Notes under the pieces: generated by a model
Database searches by the model: none
Seen by the model: only the letters and a program-made list of their open reading frames with translations
Told to the model about the DNA's origin: nothing
Part shown: one piece after another, positions 32,725-42,977 of the stretch
How positions within the stretch are numbered: the first letter of the stretch is position 1
Layout of the letters: each line of letters begins with the position of its first letter
Origin: Mantamonas sphyraenae
Lineage: Eukaryota > CRuMs > Mantamonadidae
Direction: 5' to 3'
Length of the DNA stretch: 64,000 nt
NCBI GenBank assembly: GCA_026936335.1
Contig: JAPMXV010000013.1
Location: 183,156-247,155 of the forward strand
Program-made: the position numbers and the translations under genes

Positions 32725-33829
32725 ATGGGGTGCGTTCCAAAACAACCGACGCTTTTTCGCGTTTTCGATGGCAGCGCTGAGCGATGAGCGATGGGGCAGG
32801 AATGGCCGGCGCGGATGCATGGTGGATAGAGATGTGGCAGAGGAGTGCATGCGAGGTGCGGGAGAGTGTGTAGGAAGGCGTGGCGGGCGGCTGCGGGCGG
32901 AGAGCAAGTTGCACCGCTCGGCTTGCATGCGCAGCCGCGGCCGACACTGGGCTGTGGAGGGTCGAGGCAAACAGACACACAGAGGAACACGTGCGTGCAC
33001 ATGTGTGTGTGGCTGTATGCGCGACAAAGAGGGCCACGGCGATGTGCTTGGCCTGGGGGGCGGCGGCAAAGGAGGGAGTGCATGCAGAAAATGGTGGCGC
33101 CGCAAATGGAGTGTTTGCACTCGGCGGCCCTGCACGCCTGGGCAACGAGGCGGCAGGAGCCAGAGACATTAGCATTGCATGTGTGGGCAAGGCAAAGAGG
33201 CGTGCATGTGGATAGACAAGGCGCAGAGGGGTGGCAAAGGGTGTTGTGGGGCCGTTGGGGGAACGAGCCAAATGCGCAGCCGAAGCTGCGAGAGGGGCTT
33301 TTTCCGAGCAAGCGCAAAACCGGCGGTTTGCAAGGTGGATGGAAGATGGAAACATACGCAGGGCAACACTGACGCAGTATACACGGCGCACATACACCAC
33401 AGCAAGCCGCACGGACTCCGTCAAGGTCGCAACTACAAGGCACTGCGCCGCAACGAGCGCTGGGCCGATCTGGTGTACAAGAAGCGTGCTTTGGGCACTG
33501 CGCTCAAGTCGAACCCGTTTGGAGGTTCGTCGCACGCCAAGGCCATCGTGGTGGAGAAGATCGGCATTGAGGCCAAGCAGCCGAACAGCGCTATCAGGAA
33601 GTGCGTGCGTGTTCAGCTGATCAAGAACGGCAAGAAGATCACTGCGTTTGTGCCGCGTGACGGTTCGCTCAACTTTGTTGAGGAGAACGACGAGGTTCTG
33701 GTGGCCGGTTTCGGTCGTAAGGGCCACGCCGTGGGTGATATCCCGGGTGTGCGTTTCAAGATCGCCAAGGTGTCCAACGTGTCGCTCCTGGCCCTGTGGA
33801 AGCACAAGAAGGAGAAGCCCCGTTCGTAA
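32725..33829 (+). CDS. RPS23: 40S ribosomal protein S23 (uS12)
   Basis: The main exon, 33403-33829, carries nearly the whole of the universally conserved uS12 protein ([56 protein letters not shown]), including the PNSA loop of the decoding centre. The acceptor needs two bases of a preceding codon. The best donor is a 5-nt first exon ATGGG at 32725-32729 followed by gtgcgt, which restores the conserved Met-Gly start ([11 protein letters not shown]) and exactly 143 residues, the eukaryotic norm. That makes a 673-nt intron, long for this region and possibly holding a small RNA. An alternative ATGGA at ~33105 would give Met-Asp. CTGAC lies ~30 nt before the acceptor. Confidence 0.9.
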
Positions 33830-34009
33830 ATGACTGGGATGCCCAGATGCGCAAAAATGAAGTGCTCGATGTGCAATGGATGGTGTGTTTTTGTTGTCTT
33901 GGACGGACGGTGCGAGTGCGTGGATTGAAGCAAGGGAACGGCATGAGTGGGGCGGACACACAGCACGGAGCGCAGAGCATGGGGTTGGCAGGTTGCCATC
34001 GACTGCGAC

Positions 34010-34201
34010 ATGTCATGCTCCATGTTTCAATTCTGCCAAGCGTTGCGCGAGAACGACGTGCTTGGGCCCGGTTCAACCCTGACGGTGGCCGAAGATGGCC
34101 TCATTCTGCCAATCCAAACGGCGAAGAACCTAGAGATGCTCAAACAGCTGCAGCTGGGCAGCCCAAACACCCGATTCAAGGTGCAGGTGACCAACAAATG
34201 A
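34010..34201 (+). CDS. Small hypothetical protein
   Basis: 63 codons from ATG at 34010 (MSCSMFQFCQALRENDVLG) to TGA at 34199-34201. The sequence is mixed in composition and has predicted helix and strand character (LTVAEDGLILPIQ), unlike antisense noise, and it fills the gap between RPS23 and the convergent USP47. The frame is open further upstream to ~33947 without ATG, so an upstream exon ending at an acceptor such as ggcag (33991) is possible. No family recognised. Confidence 0.4.
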   Translation: MSCSMFQFCQALRENDVLGPGSTLTVAEDGLILPIQTAKNLEMLKQLQLGSPNTRFKVQVTNK

Positions 34202-34206
34202 ATTCA

Positions 34207-37200
34207 TCATGATGCCTCGCCCTCGCCCTCGCCCTCTCCTTCCGCATCTGTGCCCGAAGGACCGGCGTCCTCACCAGCCTCGGCTGCAGCCGCTGCCTCC
34301 GCATCTGCCTTTTTCTTGGCTTCTTCCTCGGCATCCCACACCTTGATCTTCAGGCTCTGCTCCTGGCGGCGGTAGGTGGTGCGTGGGCCAGAGGACGAGT
34401 AGCCGGCGTGCACGATGACGCCTCCCTGGATGGCCACGGGGTCGTCCAGCTTCTTGATGTCCTCCTCCGACATCTGCTCCTCGGTGGCGTCCTTGAACAC
34501 CACACACTCGCCGTCCTTGAGCACGTAGATGGAGTTGACAAACGGACGCGCGTCTCCATCCTTGGAGCACGCACGCCACTTCTGAGCAGCCATCTTGCTG
34601 GCCAGCACCTGCTTGTTGGCTACGGGCCGCAGCATCATCACATTCTCTGCCTCGATGCCTGCCAACCCAGCCAGACGAGCCACAACCTCGTCCACAGACT
34701 CGGTCGAGCCCACAATGAGCTCCTGCTTCGGCTCCATCTGCGACGTGGATGGCTTCCACTGTTGCACGTACAGGATCGTGTCACCCGGCTGCCACGGGTC
34801 GCTCTCGCCCTCCAAGATCTCCACTGCAATTTCGCGCCCGTCGTACAGGTAGCTGATGCAGTCGCCAAGCGTCAGGTCCACGTCGTATGCCTTGTTCACC
34901 TTTTTGCCATACTTTTCGCGCAGGCGCACACGCTGCGCATCCACACCCAGCGTGTTGGCCACCAGCGCGCGGATCTCCGAGATCTGCATCGACTCACACA
35001 GGGGGATGTCAAACGAGTCGGTCGCCACATCGCCCTCCACCGTCGGCTGCACCACAAAGAAGCTGATGCGGAACTCGTTCCCAGACATCGGCGTGCCCTC
35101 CACCACGTACACGCAGCTGTTGTTGCGCAGATACAGCGACTCCAGTGTGGCCTCCAGCTTCTTAAACTCTTGTGTCGTCGTCATGCCGCGGCGCACCTTG
35201 AAGGCCTCGGGCTTCAGGTCGATCGCCTTTGCAATGGCGTCCTTCAGCTCGCTCAGCTTTTGCTTCTTGTCCATGGTGATCACCTCGGTGTACTTGGTGC
35301 TGCCGGGCTTGTTGAACTTGATGTCGATCGTGTTCTTCGACTGCGTGAACGACTCAATCAGCGGCGAGTCGTCCTCTTCGTTCTCATACGGCTCAACATA
35401 AATCTTGTCGCCGTCAAAGATTCGCAAGTCGGCCTTGATGCGCTTGTCGTCGCCCGAGTGGATGATCACACGGTTCGTCAGCTCCAGCACGCGCACCTTG
35501 TCCGCGTCCCATCCCGTAAGGTCGGACACACGCTCCTTGAACTGGCTCAGCGGCGCGTCGCGGTTGATGACCACGTGCACGGGCTCCTCCGGCAGCGGCT
35601 TCTCCGGATCGGCCAGGAACAAACGGATGGTCATGTCGTTTTCGCCGTACACCTCAAACGACTCGTCGGGGCTCTTGGTCTCCGCCATGATGGCCTTCTC
35701 CGCGTAGAAGCGCATCTTTTCCAGCGACAGCTCCTCCCTGCCCTCAAAGGTCTCGCCTCGCACCTTGCTGTACGAGGAGTAGTTGCGCAGGCGGAAGTCT
35801 TCGCGGCGCACGCCCTTTGTCTCCAGATCCAGCGTTTCGTACGTGTGGTCCTCCAGCTCCTTGATGGAGCGCGTGCGATCAAACAGCACGGGCACAAAGT
35901 CCTCCTCGTCGGGCTGGAACACCTTGAGGCGGATTTGGTCGCGCGACTTTTTCCACTCGTCCTGGGCGCGCTGCAGCTCCTCCTGCTGCTTGACCATGAG
36001 ATCACGGATGTGCTGCGGCACTTCGTCGTCTGAAACGCTGCTGACGTTGCGCTCTGCGTCCACGCGACGGTATACAAGCATGTATCCGTTGCTGGAGCGG
36101 TTTCGTCCGTACGACGAAGTGGTCGTCTGCGGGCCGCCCCACGCAGCTGCAATGTCCTCCTCCTTCATAGGCGTCACCGACGAGTCGTTGAAGTTGTACC
36201 AGTTGCCGTCGACCAGGTTCTTGATGTACGCGTAGTAGTGGCCGCCAAGCGCCGAGCCGCTGTGGATGAGCACGGAAAACAGCTCGTACACGTTGTCGCC
36301 CTCCTTCTTCTCGAACCACTTTGCCTTTTCGGCAGCAATGCGTGCCTTTTTGGCCTCCTTTTCCGCCTCTTCGGCGGCCTTCTTCTCCTCGTCCGTGAGC
36401 TCGGCGGCGTTGTCCGCCTCGTTCTCGTCGCCGTCGGCTGCCGAAGCGGAAGAGTTGCCCTTGGCGCTGTCGTCGGTCTGGGCATCGTCTTCTGCATCGT
36501 CGTGCGTGCCGCTGCTGCTGCTGCTGGTGGTCAGCTCGAGGGAAGCGTCCTCGTCGACGAGCCACGGGGTCATGTCGAGGTAGGTGGGGAAGCGCACCTC
36601 GTTGTTGAGCTTGACGCGACGCAGCGTCTGGTAGTCAAAGTCGAACCGCTTGAGCTGGAGGGTGAGGAAGTAGGGCAACGAGGCGATCTTCATGCCCTTG
36701 AGATGGTCTGTCTTTTTGGCGCAGGTGTCGCAGGTGACCTTGTTGTCGCCGTCGAGGCACTCGGCCTCGGTGAACTGGTCGAGGGCCTCGTAGACATTGG
36801 AGGCGTTGCGGATAAAGAGGGGAATGTCCATGTAGGCGTCTGTGTGCGAACGTGCGTTGTTGCAGTCGCGGCACTCGATCTGGTCAACCATTTTGCCTGC
36901 GTAGAGGTCACTGACGAGGGTGGAGAGGTCGGTCTTCTTAAAGGTGAGCTCGAGGGCGTCAAAGAGCACCCTGTTGAGTTCCTCGACATCGTGCTGCTGG
37001 AAGGCCTCGCTGCCGGTCCAGCCGAAGGACGTGGTGAGCGCACGCGTGCCGACGGCGGACAGCTTGCCCAGCTGCAGGTTTGCAAAAAGCATCTGCAGCT
37101 GGAAGGGAATGCAGGTGTCTGGCGGACCGTCGCGCTCGGGAACGTGTTCCCACGTGTACAGCGCGTGCCGAAGCTCGGGTGTCATGAACATCGTCTGCAG

Positions 37201-37832
37201 CAGCGAGTTCATGTAGCAGGTGGCGCCCTGGTTGGCCAGACCCACAAAGCGACGCTTGGGGCCTCCCTCGGCGTCGTCAGCCACGGCGTCGGCCTGGTCG
37301 TCGTCCTGTGCGGGGCGCAATAGGCGTGTGCAGAATGTGAGAATTCGCCAGTTTTCTCTTCTCCTGCCCTGCGGAAACGAGCACTCCCGGCCAACATACG
37401 CCGTAATACACAACTTCGCCCTCAACGTTGACGGTGGGCACTTCGTCGTCGTCATACTCTCCGTCGGCATCGTTCTACGGGACCAGGAATACGGCGGGAG
37501 GCGGTGAAAAGGAAGCGGGTGTGAGAGGGCTTTCAGATCGTGCAGATGCGTCTGCAGGGCGAGGTGGGCGCCCGCGGTGGTCCTGGGCTGTTTTGTGGAC
37601 GTGGGGCGGCTGTAGACTGTTGGAAGGCGATAGGAGGGCAAGCAGAAGCAAGAGGAAACGTGTGCAAACGATGGGAGGCGAGGGAAGGGCGCGGTGGGCG
37701 TGTGTGTTTGCGGCGTGCACACGATGCCTGCAACTACTCTGCGCGGCTACGTACCCTGGCAGCAGCCTCGATCGCGTCGGTGATGGACATCATTTGTCCA
37801 TCCTCTTCGGTGGATGTGGAAGCGTTGGGCAT
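34207..37832 (-). CDS. USP47: USP47-type ubiquitin-specific protease
   Basis: Exons 37832-37755, 37474-37400 and 37305-34207, all phase 0, give 1,083 residues. The first two short exons encode an acidic leader (MPNASTSTEEDGQM...). The catalytic USP domain begins at FVGLANQGATCYMNSLLQTM with nucleophile Cys81. It continues with SFGWTGSEAFQQHDVEELNR, a C-x2-C pair (IECRDC) and a second (CDTCAKK) for the zinc-ribbon fingers, LTLQLKRFDFDY, an acidic Ala/Glu/Lys insertion, and the His box SALGGHYYAYIKN with His407. The C-terminal ~600 residues contain ubiquitin-like folds. USP47 deubiquitinates DNA-repair and signalling proteins in animals. The C-terminus is a Gly/Glu/Ser tail. The stop is 6 bp from the convergent small gene. 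Confidence 0.92.
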
Positions 37833-37906
37833 GGTGTGGACAGTCAGGGACGATGCGGTGGGTTGGGAAGGGCCACGTCTCTTCATTGGTCAGTACTGCT
37901 CAATGA

Positions 37907-40041
37907 TCAGGCAAGGTAGGCACGCTGCACCTTGTCGATGTGCACACGACAGATGGGACAGTCGGATACGAGGTCGGCACAGCCCTGGCAAAGGGCAAGA
38001 TGGCCACACGGGAGGAGGATGGTCTCGATGGGCTTGTCCATGCAGACTCGGCACTGGAAGCGGTCGTCTTCGCTCTCTTCCTGCAGTAGACTGGGCAGCT
38101 CTTCGTGCTTGTAGACTTCGTCGACGCTGTCGTTGCTTGCGGCGTCGTCCTTGTCGTCGTCGGTGGTACCAGCGCTGTCGGACGGATTGGACTGTTCCTC
38201 GTTGTCGTCGTCGTCGTCGTCGTCATTGTCATTGCCATCGTCGTCGTCCGCGCCATCGGAGTCGTTGCGTGCGGCTTCGTACTCGTTGATGAGGTCGGCG
38301 ATGATTTGGTTGGAAGCCTCCTCGATGGCGAGGTTGCCGACGTTGTTTTCAATGTCCGTGAGGACGCGGCCGGAGGCAAGGAGAGCACGGACACAATCGA
38401 CGTGGCCAAAGGCAGCGGCGCCGTGGAGAGGTGTGGAGCCGTACTGCTGAGTGATGTTGACATCTGCTCCAGCGTCGACGAGAAACTCGACAATGTCTGC
38501 ATGGCCTGCACGGGCAGCACAGTACACGCTGGTCTGACCACGGTTGTTCTGGCGGTTGAGGTGCTGGGGAAACAGTTCCAGGGTGGATCGGCACAGCTCG
38601 AGATTGCCGTCCCAGGCGGCATTGTTGAGGGTGGCCTCGTTGACGACGGAATGTGAGGTGGTGAGGGAGGAGGTGCTTGTGCTGTTGCTAGATTCACCGA
38701 GCTTGAGGTAGTACGAGGCGTACTTGCGCTTTCGGTCCTTGATGCTGATGTCCGCGCCGGCGTCGACGAGGATGTCGTACAATTCCTTGTCGCCGCGCTT
38801 GGCCGCTTCATGCAGGGGCGTGCTGTACCATCCGATATTGAGGTCGCAGCCACGTGCAATGAGCATCTCTGCAATGCCTGTGCGGTTTGGCTTGACACAG
38901 GCGGTAAAGAGAGCTGTGTTGCGGCGTTTGTTCTGGGCATTGATGATGTGCGGTTCGTAGTCGAGGAGCATCTGCACTTTGTCTACGTCACCGCACCACA
39001 CCGCGTGGCAGAGTTGGTTTGCGAGCGGGTGCTCAAACGAGCGTTGGTAGTCGTTGTTTGGTGGAAGGACAGGGTCGCCCTTGTGGTGGGTGGTGAGGGC
39101 GTCCAGGAGCAGCTGGTTGTTGTCGGCAAAAGTGGTTGCGCTACGGTCCAGCCTGCTGCGAGGGTACAAGTAGGCGCCATTTTCCAGGAGAAGTTTCACA
39201 GAGCGAGTGTTTTTTGTCATGCAGGCATCTGTAGGCCAAGGGAGGAGGGGTGTGAATTCCGTGTTCCGAGCTCGTGGCAAGGCAGTTTGCGGCAAAGGGA
39301 AGAGCGAGGGAGAGAGAGAGACGACATTGGGAGGGCAAGGCTGTGGGTGGAAGGAGTGTACGTACACATGAGCGGGGTCACGTCGTCCAGGTTGGGCTGA
39401 TTGACGTCTGCGCCGCCGTCGATGAGTGACTGCATCACGTCCAGGTTCTCGAAGCAAGTGGCAAAGGTGAGCGGCGGGTTTCCTGTGACGTTGACGATGT
39501 TGACCAAGTGGGGCAGCTTGGACAGGATGTACTCGACGTGTTCCTTGTCGTTTGTCTTTGCAGCCTCGGTGAGGTTGAAGCCCTTCTTTGCCTGGGAGTT
39601 TCTGCTGCCGCTCGAGGAGGTTGAAGTGCGCCTGTTGGAGGATGGTGAAGAGGAGTCAGAGTAGGAGTCTGACTCGCGGACGCTGTTGTCGCGTGCTCGC
39701 CAGCGTGTTCTCGATCCGCTGCGGCGTTGTCGGCCGCGGCTGTTGTCCTTGTCATTCTCGGAACGTCTGTGGCGGTCGCGGCGCCCACGAGAGCCCTCGT
39801 TGTTGTCGTTGCCACGGCTGCGGTACGAGGAGGTGGTGCCCTCGCTTGTGTTTGTGTTTGAGCTTCGCGATGAATGCCTGCGGCGGCCGTTGTTGCGGTT
39901 CTCGTTGTCGTTTCGGTCGCGTGACGAGCTGCGACGACGACTGCCACGACGGCCACTGCGGTCACCTCGTTGGCGGTAACGGCCCTCCGAGGAATCCTCA
40001 GATTGGGATGTGTTGGGGGAGTTTCGGAAAGATCGACTCAT
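37907..40041 (-). CDS. Ankyrin-repeat RING-finger protein (putative E3 ubiquitin ligase)
   Basis: Exons 40041-39366 and 39228-37907 join inside an ankyrin repeat (VTPLM|YACMTKNTRSVKLLLE) and give 665 residues. Residues 1 to ~150 are an Arg/Ser/Asn-rich disordered leader. Residues ~165-480 hold about seven ankyrin repeats (GADVNQPNLDDVTPLM, YSTPLHEAAKRGDKELYDIL, GADVNITQQYGSTPLHGAAA). A poly-Asp tract from GTC repeats (bases ~38170-38250) follows. The end is a C3HC4 RING of the IAP/MULAN kind (CRVCMDKPIETILLPCGHLA ... CPICRVHI). Ankyrin plus terminal RING is a common E3 plan (XIAP-, MIB-like), with ankyrins binding substrate. It is the second RING E3 candidate in the window. Confidence 0.87.
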
Positions 40042-40202
40042 GGTTGGGGTGGTGGAGTTGGCGCAGATGGACGCGGAAAGTGGTGTTGATTTTCTTGTGG
40101 AATTGTGTGTGTGTGTGTGTGTTGGGAGAGGGAGGGGTATGCGGTGGGATGGGTTGGGTGGGGCGCACGTGCTGTGTGCTACTCCATGTGTTGCCGTGGA
40201 AA

Positions 40203-41351
40203 TCACCACGCGTTCTGGTTCATGATGGCGAAAAACTCGTTCTCGTTGATCTCGCCGTCCTCGTCCTGGTCAAACTCGTCAATCATGGCCTGCAGGTCCT
40301 GGTCGTCGATGGACTCGCCCAGCTCCTTGGTGATCTGGCGCAGGTTCTTGAGTGAGATGGTGCCCGTGTTGTCTGCGTCAAACAGCTGAAATGCCTTGCG
40401 GATCTCCTCCTCGGGATCGCGCGACAGGATCTTGTCGGTCACTGTGGATGGATGTGTGAGAGGTGAGAGATGGTAGGCAGGAATGGCAAGGGGCAGGAGG
40501 GTGAGGGACCACGTACTGATGGACTGGAACTCGTCGTAGTTGACGTTCTCCGACTGCTGCTTGCCAATGTCCTTCATGATCTGGATGACCTCCTGCTTCT
40601 TCTGCGCTCGGGAACAAAAGGGGCGGTGGCGGTGTGAGACGGGATGGCGGGGAGGGGAGGATGCTGGATGGCGTGTGAAGAAACGAACCACTTGGAAGCC
40701 CAGAGCGCGCATGGCGACCTGAAGGGACGGGTGAGTGCGCAGTGTGGTTGTCGATGCGTCGATGTACGTGTGAGCAGGGTGTGCATGATGCGTGTGCGTG
40801 TGTGTGAGGTACACGGGAGCTGTTTGGGCGCGAGCCCGTTTGCCCATTGCGCGCGCCAAAACACACGGCGTTTCTGCGCCCCTGTGGCTGTGTGGGATAT
40901 CGCTACGTCTCACCTTGAGTTCGTGGTAGTTGATTTCGTTGTCGCCGTTGGTGTCAAAGAGCTCAAATGCCTCCTTCATCTCTGTGATGCGTGTGCGGGC
41001 CGGCAGAAAGCAACGCAGCGCCGTCCGTTGGTGTGGCCTCGTCGTGTCAGTGGAAGCAGCACAGCCTCAGGCGGGGGCTGTGGGCACCGGACAGCGCACA
41101 CCGCTTTGCAAAGGGGGAACATATGCCATCGCACACCCTGTCGTGGTTGTTGGAACGCCTGGTGACGTGTGCAACAGGTGCGAGGGCGGAGAGTGGCTCG
41201 TGCTGGAAAAGGCGGCGGTGGAAATCGTATCGTCGTCCGGGCGGTAAAACGCACCCTGCTTCTGGTCCTCCGTCAGCTCTGGCCTCTTGCTGCTGCGGCG
41301 GATGCGCGGGTTGGGCGAATCAAACATGGAAATGCGACCGAGCTGCGACAT
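40203..41351 (-). CDS. CETN: Centrin (caltractin)
   Basis: Five exons: 41351-41255, 40981-40914, 40718-40689, 40601-40517 and 40441-40203. All phases agree and the product is 172 residues, the standard centrin length. The basic N-terminal extension ends in [18 protein letters not shown]. The four EF-hands are [12 protein letters not shown] (canonical), a degenerate second loop ([12 protein letters not shown]), [12 protein letters not shown] and [20 protein letters not shown] and [17 protein letters not shown] are centrin hallmarks that separate it from calmodulin. Centrin is a calcium-binding protein of centrioles and basal bodies, also found in nuclear excision repair and TREX-2 complexes. 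Exon 3 is only 30 nt. Start is 200 bp from the divergent carrier gene. Confidence 0.95.
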
Positions 41352-41551
41352 GGTGTCTGGGTTGGGTGGAAGTGTGTGTTTTGTGTTGGCTGGGCACGGG
41401 GTGCCATGCAAGAGAGACGTGGCGAGGGAGCGAGTGGCGGAGGGTGGTGCAAAGGGTAAAGGTGACGGCTTGTGTGAGGTTTGGGAGGGCGAGGGTGGGA
41501 CAGGGATTGCGGAAGCGCAACGAAGCGCTGGCTGGACCAATCCCAGACCAC

Positions 41552-42807
41552 ATGTTCTCAGCGGTGACGTGTGGACACGCAGAGAGGAGAGCGGGGTGTG
41601 TGCGGAGTCGGCACACATGGGAAGGCATTGGAGTTGCTGGGGTGGTTGCGTGGAGCGCTGCGGACGAGGAGGAAGATTCCGGAGGGTCGTCGCTGCCACC
41701 CTTGGCTGAAGGGCCGAAACGGTTGGAGCTGACGAATCTGCTGGCTGGATCGGGGGCCGGGGCTGTGGCAGCTGTGTTTACGCAGCCGCTGGACATGGTG
41801 AAAACGCGCCTGCAAACCCGTCATGACTACCAGGGGATGTGGTCGTCGATGAAGCGGATCATGGGCAACGAAGGGCCCAAGGCACTGTACAGGGGACTGC
41901 CGGCCACGCTGATAGCATTGTGTCCAAACTGGGCGGCGTACTTTACCGTGTACGAAGTGCTCAAGTACACAATGGCCACAGGGGGGTGGTTTCGAAGCGA
42001 CGCGTATCCGGACAGTTCACGACATCCTTACGTGCACGTGCTGAGCGCCATGGGCGCAGGCGTGTCGACTGCGTCGCTGATGAATCCGTAAGTGGGAGTG
42101 CGAGGCAAGGTTTGCGGGAGGTGGGACGTGCGTGTGGATTGTGTGGCGTGAGGGGCGGGTCGTGTGGCAGAGGTTGCGAACCTGTGCCGACCCTCTTGCG
42201 CGGTTGGACGTGCTGTGGCGACGAGCTGACACAAAGAGCCTGGCGATGGGCATGTGGTGCGGATATGGCGCGGAACACTATGGAGAACAGGCTGTGGGTG
42301 GTCAAGGTGCGCTGGCAGTCGCAACGGTGGCGGCAAGGCGAAGAGCGGATGTACAAATCGCTGCCGCACGCGTTTAAGCGGATCTACGCGGACGAGGGCC
42401 TCCGAGGCTTCTACAAAGGGTTGACGCCGTCTCTGATTGGCGTGCTGCATGTCTGTGTGCAGTTCCCCATCTACGAGTACATGAAGAATCACTTTGCAGA
42501 TGCGGCCGGGACGGAGCACGCGGCAGTGCCGTACGTGATGTTGTCGTCGGTGGTGTCCAAGCTGATTGCCAGCGTGGTGGCGTATCCGCACGAAGTGCTG
42601 CGTGCCAAGCTGCAGAACCAGCATGCAGGCAACACACGATACACGGGGTTGCGCCACGCAATCACCACCATCCTCGAAGAGGAAGGCGCCAAAGGCCTGT
42701 ACCGAGGGATGGGCACGAACCTGACACGCGTTGTGCCTGCGAGCGTGATCACCATTACTTCGTACCAAGTCATCCACGACTGGTTTGAGGACCTGTTCAA
42801 CGCGTAG
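41552..42807 (+). CDS. Mitochondrial carrier family (SLC25) transporter
   Basis: Exons 41552-42087 and 42291-42807 join inside the second signature (MNP|LWVVKVRWQ) and give 350 residues if translation starts at ATG 41552; the first ~60 residues are not carrier-like, so the start is the least certain point. Three repeats are visible: PLDMVKTRLQ with LYRGLPATLI; NPLWVVKVRWQ with FYKGLTPSLIG; and YPHEVLRAKLQ with LYRGMGTNLTR. The W after the second P-x-W-V-V-K motif is typical of the NAD+/FAD/folate/pyrimidine-nucleotide group (Ndt1, Flx1, Rim2, SLC25A32/33/36). The substrate within that group cannot be decided by eye. Inner mitochondrial membrane. Confidence 0.87.
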
Positions 42808-42977
42808 GCACGCGCGAGTCGGAACACGAGAGAGAACGAATGAAGGGGAGGTTGGAAAGGGAAACAGGGAAGCAGGGTGTTGGGTTGCGTGGATGGAAGG
42901 TGTCCAATGTCTCGACAACGTGGTTGTGGCGACGGTGCGCCAGAAGCGGCAATAAGAACCAAGCCGTTTTTGAGCAC

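Noticed and set aside
34408-36033. 541-residue plus-strand frame inside USP47
   Set aside because: Leu/Arg/His-rich antisense shadow; USP47 on the other strand has catalytic Cys and His boxes.
40203-41351. Calmodulin instead of centrin
   Set aside because: 172 residues, a basic N-terminal extension, a degenerate second EF-hand and LSRDPEEEI place it with centrin.
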